Shown here piece by piece: positions 22,471 to 34,118 of a DNA stretch of 64,000 bases. The position numbers and the translations under genes were made by a program. Source of the stretch: Anastatus disparis (Eukaryota > Arthropoda > Insecta > Hymenoptera > Eupelmidae); NCBI GenBank assembly GCA_017163975.1, contig JAFFSR010000242.1:3435001-3499000 (forward strand). Reading direction: 5' to 3'. The notes under the pieces are model-generated. The model ran no database searches. It was given only the letters and a program-made list of their open reading frames with translations, and was not told the origin of the DNA. Within the stretch, counting starts at the first letter, position 1, and every line of letters begins with the position of its first letter.

Positions 22471-23634
22471 TTCAGCACAAATATTAACTTTCTACCAAAC
22501 TCTAAATTAGGTCAGGACTCTCCTGTTTTAGATGAAAATTTTCAAATTTACGTTCTTCTTCTTTTCAATAATTTTTATTAATTTTCTAAATTAAAAACAA
22601 ATACAATAATTTTTTATTAATTTCAAAAGTTCATTCGTATTTAAGAGTATATGATTATTGTATTTTATTCCTGTACAATAATTTTTTATTTCTGTCTATG
22701 AAAATTCTATCGTTTATTGAAATATTTTTTTATAGTTTTTAAGGTATCTGCATTTTGAATTTTTTTTTTAAGTATGAAACTTCAAAATTTCAATATAGGA
22801 CACTCGTCAATTTGAATTTTTTTTGATTTAGCAGAATTCTGATTACGCGAAGCAACAAAATAAAGTGGACTTAAATGATATTCTGCAACACGTGCAAAAG
22901 AAGAATCTAGAATAGTCAATATGCATCCGAATAAGTGAGCACAAAAATAACTTTGATCATTTGCATTTTTATTTTTAGCGCATGAAATATTTCCTTTGCA
23001 ATAAAAAAATAATCTATTAAATTATTAAATTTCTTTACACCCTTTACACTCGTTATCTTGTATTCCTTTCAACTTGTTAAATTTATTAATTATATACTTT
23101 TAAAAATACCTTTTCAAGCCTTTATTCTAATTTCGTGTTTTAATCATTATTTAACATATTATCAACTTTGGTATATAAAAAGGGCAAAATTAAGTGCAAT
23201 TTACATTTTTTTTTCATTCCTTTCTTTTTCTTACCGATAGAATTTTTCATATACACAATTCAAGCTATGCATTCGTGCAACATCGTTTTTTACATTTTCG
23301 TGCTTTTCATGAAAGAGAGAGAGAGAGAAAGAAAGAAAGAAGTATGGGACGTAATTTTAAGCGCCACGCGATACGTGACTTATGACTATCTACCCCTTCT
23401 TTCCGCTTCTTCCTCGCTTTTTTCAACTTTCTTCTTTTTTTAAAAAACATTGTTGTTATTATTTAGTCATGCATGATTATTTTTTTTTTTTATTTATTTT
23501 TTAATAAATCGTGTTCCAAGATTGCTTTTGAGTACTCAATTTTTTGATAAGAGATGTAAGACTATATACATAGGATTCCCTTTTTTATAAGGGATATGAA
23601 ATCGAGGTGGATTAGTAATTTTTTTTTTACTTAC

Positions 23635-23659
23635 CGGTCGCGAGTCGTCCCACGACAGG
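23635..23659 (-). CDS. Camta: Candidate 25-nt Camta microexon
   Basis: On the - strand the sequence is AACAATGCAG, then 25 nt, then GTAAGTAAA. Entered after the phase-2 end of exon 24388 it reads N-LSWDDSRP with no stop and leaves in phase 0. That matches only the second acceptor of the last exon (before 22158), giving ...SKI-NLSWDDSRP-NARAV. Both splice sites are near consensus and its GC content is high for this intron. The direct splice without it also works, through the first acceptor, so it would be an optional insertion next to the calmodulin-binding region. Confidence 0.5.
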
Positions 23660-24387
23660 CTGCATTGTTAGAGAGAAATGAAATGTTATATTAATATGTA
23701 CATTAATTATTTTGCTTCAAGGATCAATGAATTTTATTTATTTTAATTATTAGTCATGGTTATTAATATATTAATACTTTTAAGAGGAAAACGTCATTAA
23801 TATGGTTTATAAAAATCATGCGCATGGAAAAGATAAAATTTTAAAAAAATTAAATTAAATTAGTCAAGAAAATTATATAGTAAAATTTATTTGACTTTCC
23901 TAATAAAAGGATTACTTCAATGAAAATTCAATACTAATTGTAAACTTGATGGTATAAAATAGCGTTAAATTAAATTTAAAAGATTTGCAATTACTTTGTT
24001 AAAACATGCTTAGATTAAGAATATTAAGAGTTTGAAGTACTTTTCACTCCTTACTCAATACTCAATTTAATTATTCTAATTAAAATGAATTAACGAAATT
24101 CGAAAATGACGTTTTTACCCAAAGTAAATTTGTCAAATTTCACAAACTATGTAGCAAGCAGTATTTTCCTAAAACACATTGCCAAAATTAGAAAGCATTA
24201 GTAAAATTAAAGCTAATTTTCTACAAAATAGTAGAGTCACATGTATATAGAACGAGACAATTGAATACTAGTACTAGCTAACCGCGAAATTCAACAAATT
24301 CGATAGACTTGATTTCACTATAAAAAAAGGTAAAAAAAATAAATAAAGGAAAAACATGGTAAGAGAATAAGGATGAGAGAAACTTAC

Positions 24388-24546
24388 TTGATTTTCGATT
24401 GCCGCATGAACTGTTGGATCTTACGAGCAGCTTGATGCGCCGCCTGCTGATGCACCGCCTGTTGTCGTGCACTTGTCGAAGAGCCTGGCCGCGACCGGTA
24501 ATTCCTGTAGTTACTTTGGATTACCATTGCGGCCTTTGTCGCTTGC
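24388..24546 (-). CDS. Camta: Camta exon: third and fourth IQ-type motifs
   Basis: 159 nt, entered after AG (completing Arg) and left in phase 2 at AA|GTAAGT. It encodes QATKAAMVIQSNYRNYRSR, a canonical IQ core (IQxxxRxxxR-like). A Gln/Ala/His-rich spacer follows, then AARKIQQFMRQSKIK, a degenerate IQ/basic amphipathic helix. If unspliced, the frame stops at once (AAG TAA). Acceptor GGGTTCAG. Confidence 0.85.
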
Positions 24547-27038
24547 CTGAACCCGAAATTACAAAGAAAAATCATTGTATTTTTACTTTCTTTTTTCTTT
24601 TAAATCATAAATATATTTTAAATATTTAAAGTTTTTGCCTTTTATTATATAAAATTAGTATAATGATACTTTCACGAATTTACAAAAAGTTTTTTTATCC
24701 ATTTTTCATCTTGTAACTTTAAGTTTTGAAATAAAAAAATTTAATAAAAAAATAAATTTTTTCTTTTATTCTATTGATCTTTTTCAAACAATGCAATAGT
24801 TTCTTTTAATAAAAAAATCTTGGAAATATACATTGAAAGTTTAAATATAAAACAATAAAAAGTTCATATTCTATTTCATTGATTTTCAAATCAAATATAG
24901 ATTTTATGTAATAATACATTTTTATCATAATATCCGGCAAACTTTAAATAACTTCAACATTATTGTGTCTATGATGTAATCTTATTTCATTGAATTTTGA
25001 TATTGAATCCCTTCTTATCTCAAATGGAAATCGTATATGGTTACATATTTTGTAAATCCAACCCCAAAGACGCTTACTGATCTACAAAATGTAAGAGAAA
25101 AAATTGTTTCTGAAAAACGCTGATCGACTCTACAATATCTTTTTTTTTCATATATGTAACTTTTATTATAATGCATGTAACATCAAAGTTTATTAACTTT
25201 GAATCTATCTAAAGTTTCCTCATAAATAATTTGATTTCAATAATTTCGAAAAATAGTATGTTTACACGAATAACTGAGCAAAAAAGCAAAAGCAAAAAAA
25301 GAAACGCAAATAAATAAAAAGAAATAAAAGAAAGTAACCAAGATCCAATCTCTAACAAGCCCTCGTGATAATAAGTTAAAGAAAGTCAAATAAAAGAAAA
25401 TAACTCTTTCGGAAAGTTAGCAACGATATAAGTCGTTTGAAATCCCACAGTGAAAAGAAACAAAGGATAAAACGTATAAGAAAAAAATAAAATAAAATAA
25501 AGCAAGTAAGAAGTAGAAGAAGAAGAGCCAAAGGAGAGAAAAGTAGCACTAAGGAGACACGCGCCTTGCCGTTTTCATTTCGCGCAACAACGAGAGCGGG
25601 ACCGAACGACATCCTTATACTCTTTTTTTTCTTTTTTAGTCTTAGTAGTACTTTCTCTCTTTCACCTCTCAAGGCTCCTAAAGTCGTATTAATTTAATGC
25701 CAGCTTAATTTCGTATTCGGCCCGTCGCGCACTAGAGAGGAAGGCAAGAAACGAAGAAAAGAGGAAGAGAAAAGAGGAGGGGGGAGCGAGAGAGAAGAAG
25801 TCGCCCCGCCAAAGTTTCCGAATTATTTACGATGGCAATTAAAAGTTCAACGCTGCTATACTTGCTACTACTGGTCAGAAGAGAGAAAGAGAAGAGAGAA
25901 GGTTAAAGAAGACTTACTTTGCTACTGGGAGGTTTTAGGCTTGTGTGAAAAGGTATAAGTAAAGACGACGACAACGACTACTAACGTCGCCATCGGGAGG
26001 TGGAGGAGAAGGAGGACGAGGGGGGAGGTTAGATCGTTAAACCAAGGCCCTTTTTAGAAAGACGTTCTCCTTTCTCTCTATCTTCTTCTTCTATATACTC
26101 TTCGTAATCGTGACTTATTTCGAAACGAGACCACCGAGACTTCGCCTTAATTCAAATAACTGATGATCATCTCTATCTTAGCTATGTCTATTAAATACTT
26201 TTCATAAAGCTGTTTTCATAAGCTACTTAATAATATCATTTTTTTTCTTTATTTTTTAAATTATAAGAAAATTTTAATTTATTATTATTCTAAAAATGTT
26301 TTTCTTTAAATAATTGTTTGAAATAATGTAATTATTAAAGATTATAAGCTTTCTTAAGGAATTAAACAGGAGACTTTTATACGATACTCCAGGGTTTCAT
26401 CAAATTATCGTTGACCTTCTTTTTTAAAACTTCTTTTAGGACACATTGATATTTTTAAGCTACATTCCCGTCGGCAGGCCCTAGCGCGAGCTTTCTTTTT
26501 TTTTCTTTTTTTTTTTTTTTATTTTATCGCAAGTGAGATTTTCTTTTTTATGATCTTCTTAAGCGAAACTTTCGAGTCTATAAATGTAGCATACTTTCTC
26601 ATCATTTTCTGATTTTATCAGCGAGTAATTACTAGCCTCGTAGGGTCGCTTTATAAAACTTATCCTTCACGATGAATAATAATACGTCAACGTGCATTAA
26701 AGAAATTAGCTATACCTAATTTCAAAAACAGTATACTTATCCTTTCAAAAACTTTGAATATTTTTCTTCTTTCTTTTCTTTTTTCTTTGATATCTTAGTC
26801 TTTATTAGATTTATTATGCGATACTTTCCAATTAAATTGCATCACGAGATAGATATAACATTTTATGATCTTGTTAATTTTAATGTTATTAAGATGTATT
26901 TCTGATATCGTTATTTAAAAAAAAATAAATTAAAAACACATTAATCACGAGCCCGATGATGTATTAGTTGTAATTTAAATATTTGCATGCATATATTAAA
27001 GTTAAAATGAATATTTGATGTTTTAATAAAAAGCTAAC
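24547..27038 (-). other. Camta: Camta intron with strong strand asymmetry
   Basis: About 2.5 kb. 25370-26060 is purine-rich on + (pyrimidine-rich in the Camta transcript), with a G-rich block at 25994-26029 containing GGAGG, GGAGGACG and a G6 run. 26485-26520 carries long T runs. No exon recognised; the 98-residue open frame at 25376-25672 is composed of repeats. Confidence 0.5.
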
Positions 27039-27553
27039 CTGTGATAAGCATATTGCTTGTGCCGTCGATAATACTGTTGTATAAGAACAGCCGCGTGTCT
27101 TTCAGCTTCCTCTTGTCTCTGCCTGCCTTTATAACTTCTATAAGCTTTCTGTATCATTCTAGCAGCTTGATATAATTCTCTTTGCTCTCTATCCGATAAT
27201 GTTAATCTACTTAAATCAGCCTCGCTTCCATCTGAGCATCCGTTTAATGTTGTCGATGATGATGATGATGTATTATTAGACGATGTGCTAGTAGCAGCAA
27301 TAGCAGCACTACCAATTATTTTATCAGTTGAACAATTGCTACCAACTGAGCTACCAATTCCACTATCAAGTTGCAATTGAAGCTGAAGAAAATCACAGAA
27401 ATCAGCGGTTGTGGGTGGTGGTGATGGTGAGTCTGGTGTTAAACAACTACTCGATGGCGATGATGGGCTAGCTTCAGCGTCCACGTCGGAAACGGAGGCC
27501 GCGCCACCGCTGCATTCGCGGTAAGAGTCGAACAGTTCGCCTGTGTCGAGTGG
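27039..27553 (-). CDS. Camta: Camta exon: first two IQ motifs
   Basis: 515 nt, phase 0 in, phase 2 out. It starts PLDTGELFDSYRECSGG, then a Ser/Pro/Thr-rich stretch, then LSRLTLSDREQRELYQAA, the conserved lead into the IQ region. Two IQ motifs follow: AARMIQKAYRSYKGRQR and AAVLIQQYYRRHKQY. These bind calmodulin in CAMTA proteins. The Ser-rich spacer includes a GAT/GTN codon repeat. Donor AG|GTTAGC at 27038 and acceptor TTGTTTAG at 27554 are sound. Confidence 0.9.
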
Positions 27554-28182
27554 CTAAACAAACGTTATTATATTACCTCACCTTTATTTCCGTTTTATTT
27601 TTTTTAGTATTTCTTTAGATTTTTTATGTATTGTTGATTAAACGAAATCAAAACACTTTCTAAATTAAAGCTGAGGCACTTTTGTATCAAAATAAAATAT
27701 AGTTAAAATGACCATAGAATCCCAAATCCAATTTTTCATAATTATTTTTTTTTTTTTTAAATAAATACTCAGAATAATCAACTAAATATTTTACTAAAAA
27801 CGTTAAAAGTTTAATAAAAAAATATTAAAACTTGACGTTAGCAAAATTTAAAAAAAAGTCAGTTATCAACTTTCACTTATATTGCAACCTTTTTCTTGAA
27901 AAAAAAAAAAAGAAAAACAGAACTAGAAATGCAAAACATATATAAAAAAAAGCTCTTCCTACTATTTTCATGACCTTATTCTAGCAATCAGTCTACAGAC
28001 TCGATGCTCGCTAAGCGAAATAGAAATTGAAGTCGGACACTCACGAATCTCTCACGAGATTGAAATTGAAAATAAAAAAGAAAGAAAGAATGTATAACCC
28101 CTATATATCCACACATATATAAATCTAGTAAAAGAGAAGTTATATCTGTGTATCGGATAACGTCATATAAAATATTACTTAC
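27554..28182 (-). other. Camta: Camta intron
   Basis: AT-rich 629-nt intron from GTAAGTAATATT to TTGTTTAG. The + strand shows GAAAGAAAGAAAG near 28075. Nothing else recognised. Confidence 0.6.
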
Positions 28183-28337
28183 CATTTGTTCCATCAAAGC
28201 ATCCTCCAGTGGTGGTAATGGAGGCGGTGGCGGTGGCGAGGACGGAGATGGGGGGTCACATTGCTCTCTCTTGATCCTCTCTGGCAGAGCGGCTATAATT
28301 TGTTCGGCCAAGGTCAAGACCCTCGCATCCTCCTCCC
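28183..28337 (-). CDS. Camta: Camta exon: conserved helix and polyproline
   Basis: 155 nt, entered in phase 1 and left in phase 0. It encodes EEDARVLTLAEQIIAALPER, close to the conserved VLTLAEQIIAA segment that precedes the IQ region in vertebrate CAMTA. A PPSPSSPPPPPPLPP run and LEDALMEQM follow. Donor ATG|GTAAGT, acceptor TTTTATAG. Confidence 0.85.
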
Positions 28338-29406
28338 CTATAAAATAATTTTCATTTTTTTCTGTTGTTGGCCCAACCCAAATTTTACAATTACTTGATT
28401 TTTTTTTATTTTCTTTGTTTTTTTTTTATATCCAAAATTAATGATTTCAACAAGGGATAATTTAGTCAATATCAATTCGTTCAATTAGAATTGCTTATAC
28501 ATAAGGATCATAGAAAGTGAAGATTTAGAAAGAAGATACATAATTATGGATATACATGTACATGTATAACAATATACATAGGTGAAGTATAGAGTTAGTA
28601 GAGGAAACAATACAACATATATCTAGAATATCACACCGAGCATAACATTGAAGCCGCGTTTACAGCGTTTTAACTTATGTTTCTGACTAATACTTTTTTT
28701 TCTAATTCTTTAGTTTTTTTTTTTACTTTTTAGCACTATTTTCTCTTTGGTTCTGCTACTAGCTATGCTTTTAACTCCACTAAGGCTTTTTGGAAAATTA
28801 ATCTACGCGCTCAAGATAAGTGTAGGAATGAAAGTATTTATTTTTATTTTTCACACTTTTTTTACTGTTTGAATTAATCGCCTTCTTTTAAAATCGTATT
28901 ATTCTAAATATGTAATGATAAAATTAATCCATCGATATTGGGTGAGAGAGTATACGCGTTTGTAAAAAAAAAGAGAAATCTTGTGATCTGTGGAAACGTA
29001 CCGTGAATATGGAAAGTATAGACAGACACGTTATATGTGGGATATGTAGATTTAAATACAAACTATTGGTGTTTCAGAAGATATATAATCAAAGGATTCG
29101 ACGTAAAAAAAAACCGATGCATTTTTTTTTTCAATCCCACTTTCTACGTATTTTCTTTTTTTTTTACTATATCAAATTTCAATATTTTGTAAATGGAACA
29201 TTTTCGGTTCACATTTATTGGATTTTCACTTTAAGGCTTTACATAATAGCTTTTTTTCCTATTTTAAATTTGTTTTCAAAATAATAAATAACTTTTCGAT
29301 TATAGAATGTTTCTACTTCAAAAAATTTTCTATAATAATTTTAAATCTAAGTTATTATTTTTAATATTTTATAACTAAAAAAAGTTAAAAGTTTCTATGT
29401 AAAATG

Positions 29407-29442
29407 ATTTGACACATTGATTTTCCAATCAATGTGTCAAAT
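29407..29442. repeat. Perfect 16-bp hairpin
   Basis: ATTTGACACATTGATT and its exact reverse complement AATCAATGTGTCAAAT are separated by a TTCC loop. Intronic in Camta. The perfect stem with a four-base loop may be a recent inversion or a remnant of inverted-repeat DNA; too short for a microRNA precursor. Confidence 0.7.
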
Positions 29443-30121
29443 TTCACAAATATATTATAACTTTCTTGTGAAAAATTGTTTTATCTGAAATTATAGTAAT
29501 TAGTATTTATATATATATATTTTTTTTTTTAAGTTATTGAGTAATATTGAAAATCAAATTTAAGGATAGATAGAAAAAAAAATAATTTTGTAAACATCAT
29601 TTTGAAATATTCTAAGTTTATCCTAAGTGAAAATACAAAGACTGAATGCAGAAGGCAAACATTAAAGAGTCAACAAAGGTACAATATCAAAGTTACATCG
29701 AGCGTATATGTATGTAGGCAACGTCAATACAAAAGAATGCAAATATCAAAAGCTTTTGTAAATATATATATGTATATGTATGTAAATATATAAAAATGAA
29801 AATAGGAAAGATTAAGATGAGAATTTGCTGTTGTTCTGAAGAAAATCCTTAATTGACTCGTATGTTATGTAATAGGACACATTTGGCCAATGTGTGTCTT
29901 ATGTGCGTTACATATATAACCAAGGACTTAGTAGAAGAGAAGTTAGAGTAAGTGAGTGAGAGAGATAGATAGAGATAGAGAGATGTCAGTGAATGCCAGA
30001 GCCATTCCGTTTTCTGACTATAATGGACAGAACATATAGTGTCACGCGTTGCTAAGTATATATCAATCAATGCTAAGTCCAAGACATAGAGCTTATACCA
30101 AGGCCAAGCAATACCAAACAC

Positions 30122-30330
30122 CAAATATACACACACGCGCACGCATATACAACATTGCCTCAAGCTGCTGCCTGTTTCTGTTTCTGTTGCTGCTGCTGTT
30201 GCTGCTGCTTCAACTGTTCGTAGTGCTAAATCTTATGTACGATCATCAATTACAGTGCTAAAATACACACACATCTATATATGTACACACGCATACGTAA
30301 GCGCTCACACACATCTATATAGACACAAGC
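30122..30330. repeat. CA-rich and CTG simple-repeat region
   Basis: Includes ACACACACGCGCACGC near 30128, a CTG/TTG repeat at 30172-30211, and two similar CACACACATCTATATA segments near 30265 and 30305, about 40 nt apart. Read on the - strand it is UG-rich intronic sequence. Confidence 0.55.
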
Positions 30331-30672
30331 TACGCGAACTCGGTTCAGATTTCCTGCGGTTTCTCGCGTTCCCATTAATATCGATGCTTAACCTGTTTAG
30401 TTTATTTATTTTCATTTACAATTTAAGCTTCATTAAATTATAACTGACGCTTTTATCCTAAGAATTTACTATATCGATCACTTCATTCAGATGTCTTTTT
30501 CAAATATTTCAGTAACGTTGGCAAAAAATTTTTTATTTCTTTATATACTTGAAATTTCAGCTATGAAATATTATTTTGTTTTTTTTTTATTCAAGCGCTT
30601 TAATTAATTTTTTTATTTATCAGTTATTTTCTTTATATCTCATTACGTTTAAATCAATAATTTAAAATTATA

Positions 30673-31031
30673 TACAGGGTGTTTCAGATCATTTATTCAT
30701 TCTTTTTAAAAAGAAAACAAGCAATTTCTTTTTGTCAATTTAACAAACTTTAAACAAGATTGAAAACTTGTGTTTTAAAAATTATTTACTTTTAAATACA
30801 TATTTTGTCCTTGGAATAATTTTAGAAGTATAATTGTCCTTAAAAGTATATTTTGCAAAAACATAAACAGGATATACTGAAATATTTCGAAAACTTTTAT
30901 AAGTTATTGCTCTTTAGAGGTCGTTTTGAAAATAATAAAAAACGTCTCCTATGTAATATTTTTTGAAATTAAAAAAAAAATTGTTTATCTTCTATTTAAA
31001 ATAAATGTTGAGTGATCCAAGACAGCCTGTA
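30673..31031. mobile_element. MITE-like element with TACAGGSTGT inverted ends
   Basis: Left end TACAGGGTGTTTCAGATCA; the reverse complement of the right end reads TACAGGCTGTCTTGGATCA, 14 of 19 positions identical. Flanking TA repeats allow a TA target duplication. About 359 bp, non-coding. The interior has a related AACAGGATATACTGAAATA segment near 30866. CAGGGTGT-type ends are common in insect DNA transposons; the superfamily is not assigned. Confidence 0.55.
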
Positions 31032-31241
31032 TAATGCAAAATGAAGAAAAGCGCTTAACCAGTTATTAACATTAGTGTAAGATGTTGAAAGAAAGAGAGA
31101 TAGAAAGAAGAAGTGGACAATAGTAGTGTTAGATTGTTATATAGATTTTGCAAACACACAGGCAATAAAACAATTCAAACAGACAATTAACGAGGGAAAA
31201 CGGGGACAGAACGAGATATGTTTGTTTTTTTAATTACGGAC

Positions 31242-31349
31242 CTACAGACTCCGAAGGACTCGGTGCACTATCCATGCCTTGCTGTCCGAGTCCTAACGAC
31301 GAATCATCATCTTGCAATAACTCCATATTGTCCAAGAGCGGTGAGCCAC
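31242..31349 (-). CDS. Camta: Camta exon: acidic linker
   Basis: 108 nt, entered in phase 1 (GT completes Cys), left in phase 1. It encodes GSPLLDNMELLQDDDSSLG and then GLGQQGMDSAPSPSESV. The donor that keeps frame is GTAG|GTCCGT at 31241, a weak site. The better-looking GTAGGT four bases upstream would put the next exon out of frame. Linker between the ankyrin and IQ regions, no domain. Confidence 0.75.
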
Positions 31350-32429
31350 CTATAGTTGTTTATTTATTTTTTTTTTTCGAAGAATAGAGAGTCAAAACCC
31401 GTGTTTAGAAAAAAAAATTTTTAAGCTCTATGCTTTACAAAAGTGCGCAAATAAAGCGCCGAGGTTTATACGATGCATTAACTAACACTACTGTATACTT
31501 TATAGCGTTATATCAACTTAAAAATCGTAAACTTTTTTACTTTCTTCTTTATTTTTAAAGATCGTATAAGCCAGCGACGATCTGTAAACTATTTAATCTT
31601 ACAGCTTAAATCTTTACATATAGTATACACAAATTTGGGAAATGAATGTGATTTGATTTTATGAAAACTATTAAATTTTTTAATGATTTGTTGAGAATGT
31701 TGTTAGTTATTGTTGATCTTTTAAAACTGTTCTTTTAATAATTAAAAAGCACGAGATGAAATAACATTTTTTTTTATCCACTATCGATAATTGTATAGTT
31801 TTAAAAGATTAACAACAAATGGAATGACTTTAAAATTATTACATAATATGCAGGAACAACATTTTTAAAAAATACTTTCTAAATTTAATTGAACTTTGTT
31901 AATACTTTACTCTGGTATTCCTACATACTAGCTATAACATCGATAAACATCAAAAGAGAATCTCAAAACACTATAAATATTATAAAATAAAATAAAAATT
32001 AAAAATAACACATAAGTGCTTGATTGTTTAACTAAAAATAGATGTAGGCGTATGTAGATTGAAGAGGTGTGAAACAACATAGAATCAATAATTTTTAATT
32101 ATTATAATTAACATTTATCTTGAAAATCATGTCAGTGGCTTAAATAAGAGTATAGTCAAACTGAAATTTCACACCTCTCAAATATAGGCAAGACGTTTCT
32201 GTTTTATAAAATAAAATTATTTTTTATAATTGACAATTTGATGATATATTTAAAGATGTATTTTTAAAGAAATATATAAAAAACAAAAACGTCTAATTTA
32301 TCTTTTACCATCGACAGGAAAAAAGATAGAAAAAAAAATAAAAGAAAAACAATATTATTACAAATACTCTTAAAGTAAAAAAAAAATGAAGAAAAACTAT
32401 ATAAAAATAAATAAAAAAATCTAACTAAC
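31350..32429 (-). other. Camta: Camta intron with short inverted-repeat element
   Basis: 1.1 kb, AT-rich, from GTTAGT to AACTATAG. Contains the inverted repeat at 32063-32178. No exon recognised. Confidence 0.55.
32063..32178. repeat. Small inverted-repeat element
   Basis: AGAGGTGTGAAA at 32063-32074 is exactly inverted as TTTCACACCTCT at 32167-32178, enclosing about 90 nt. Could be a tiny MITE remnant or an intronic hairpin. Confidence 0.45.
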
Positions 32430-32629
32430 AGAGAGCCAGATCGAGACCGCTGTCTTGGGAGGGCCTCCTAGGGCTCGGGCTGGCCGGTCTCAAGAAGAGC
32501 CTCTCGTCTTGCCGGCGAGCCTCCAATCGGTTCAGCTCTTCGGCGATAACGTTGTGACCGTTCTCCGCGGCCAGCTCGGTCGCGCTCCTGTTCCGACAAT
32601 CTCTCACGCGTAGTGCCATAGCATTCCAT
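32430..32629 (-). CDS. Camta: Camta exon: last ankyrin repeat and linker
   Basis: 200 nt, enters after CG (completing Arg) and leaves in phase 1 at T|GTTAGT. It encodes WNAMALRVRDCRNRSATELA and AENGHNVIAEELNRLEARRQ, the end of the ankyrin region as in vertebrate CAMTA, then RLFLRPASPSPRRPSQDSG. If the donor is not used, a TAG stop follows two codons later. Acceptor TTTGTACAG. Confidence 0.88.
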
Positions 32630-34118
32630 CTGTACAAACGAGACAGAACAGAAAAACCCTTTTTTGTTTTGTTTTGTTCTTTTTTTAAGATCTCCAAGAT
32701 GAACAGGGGAGTACAACAATAAAAACAACAACACATTTTACCCTATACAATTATTTGTTCCAACGAAATAAATTAGCTTCACTGCTCTGTGTCTGTAGCT
32801 TTATTTTTCACGCTATCTTTTATTTTAATACATTTTGTCTCTTATCAACTGATATTGGCTTTGGTAAAGCTTTTTTTATTTTTATTCTTTTATATAATTC
32901 ATTTGTTTTGCTTTATAGGAACTTTAAAAAATTTTGCTTAGATATTGACAGCGATTACAAGTTCTGTTGCGTTAAATTCAAGGAAAAAATTTTAATACTT
33001 TGATATCAGTACATTGCACACTAGTCAGTGAGACTTTTTTATCACAATAACTTAATGATGAAAATCAATATAACATAATTAAAAAAACATTTTTTGGCTA
33101 TATTATATCTATTCAAAAAATACTAGTGAAAAACTTACATAATGCAAAAAAAAGTATCATTGACTATTATCTGTGCATTAAATCATGAAAAAGAAAAACT
33201 TAAATGTATAAAGCATATAATCAAAGAAAAAATAAACTGAAATTTCCATCGTGCTTGAATAAAAAATAATAATTTTTTAAACATACTTTACAGTGCGCGC
33301 CAAATAATTGTACTTTTGCAAATTAAGGAGATGTAAAATGGATACTACACCTGCACTCATAAACATTGACTATCTTTCCATTTGATTGAAAAATTTTCAG
33401 CACAAGAATGCATTAACTTGTAATATGTACCATGAGGAAATGGAAAGAAAGTAAATATTTCTAAGTACAGGGGTGTATCCGTTTCATATCTCTTTAAAAA
33501 AGAAAAGAAAAAAGAGCGAGAAATAAAAAAATAATTGTTAAAACAATTTGATTATACAAATAAGAGTTGAAAAGTAACGATACGCTTTAACGAAAACACT
33601 TAAGCTTCCTGAAACAAGCACTGATAAGAGAGGGCCTTAATGCAAACTTCACTTGTTGCAAGCGACCAAGTTGGCTAATTTCCATTGAACTTGGCCATTT
33701 AACAACAACCAAGTGCCAGTTTATACTCTATATCCAAAACCATATAAATTTTGCAACATTTTTATTCATCATTTTTTTAATTTAATTTATTTACTTATTT
33801 TTCGAATTTATAATAACATTTAAAATGATAGATTGATAATAAAATTTTATCTTATAATAAAATAATAGTATGATAAGATAAGTTGAAAGTTGTATTAACT
33901 ATTCTTTACCATTGTACTTTTATTGCAACAAATGCAAGTAATTAATCGTTAGAATAACACAATTTAAATATAACGAAATTTTTTAAAGCATGTTTAGGAA
34001 ACTCCAGTTTTTTTAAAATAATAAAAACAGGTAGACGAAGAAAATAATAATATAAAAAGGAAAAAAAATAAATATAAAACACATATGGAATATAAAATAA
34101 AAAATATGATTATCTCAC
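32630..34118 (-). other. Camta: Camta intron with long imperfect palindrome
   Basis: 1.5-kb AT-rich intron. Holds the long inverted repeat at 33325-33495. A less AT-rich stretch at 33600-33735 contains CTGATAAGA and a CCAAGTT/AACTTGG inverted pair (about 33668-33697). The + strand open frame at 32755-33003 is not supported. Confidence 0.55.
33325..33495. repeat. Long imperfect inverted repeat (171 nt)
   Basis: The two arms of about 60 nt match at roughly three of four positions. The left arm has AAGGAGATGTAAAATGGATA and later CTTTCCATTT. The right arm, reverse-complemented, has AAAGAGATATGAAACGGATA and later CTTTCCATTT. It would fold as one long hairpin on either strand. A degenerate MITE is likeliest; a hairpin-RNA source is possible. 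Confidence 0.6.

Larger units (their letters stand above)
22166..24387 (-). other. Camta: Camta last intron (contains microexon and hairpin)
   Basis: From donor GTAAGT beside 24388 to the tandem acceptors at 22159-22168. Contains the 25-nt microexon at 23635-23659 and the hairpin at 22414-22470. The rest is AT-rich with a GA run near 23313-23340; the small open frames there are not supported. Confidence 0.6.
28338..31241 (-). other. Camta: Camta intron with MITE, AC-rich repeats and hairpin
   Basis: 2.9-kb intron. Holds the perfect hairpin 29407-29442, CA-rich tracts around 30122-30145 and 30265-30330 (UG-rich in the Camta transcript), a CTG/GTT stretch at 30172-30211, and the MITE at 30673-31031. 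Small open frames at 29003 and 30049-30443 follow these repeats and are not supported. Confidence 0.55.
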
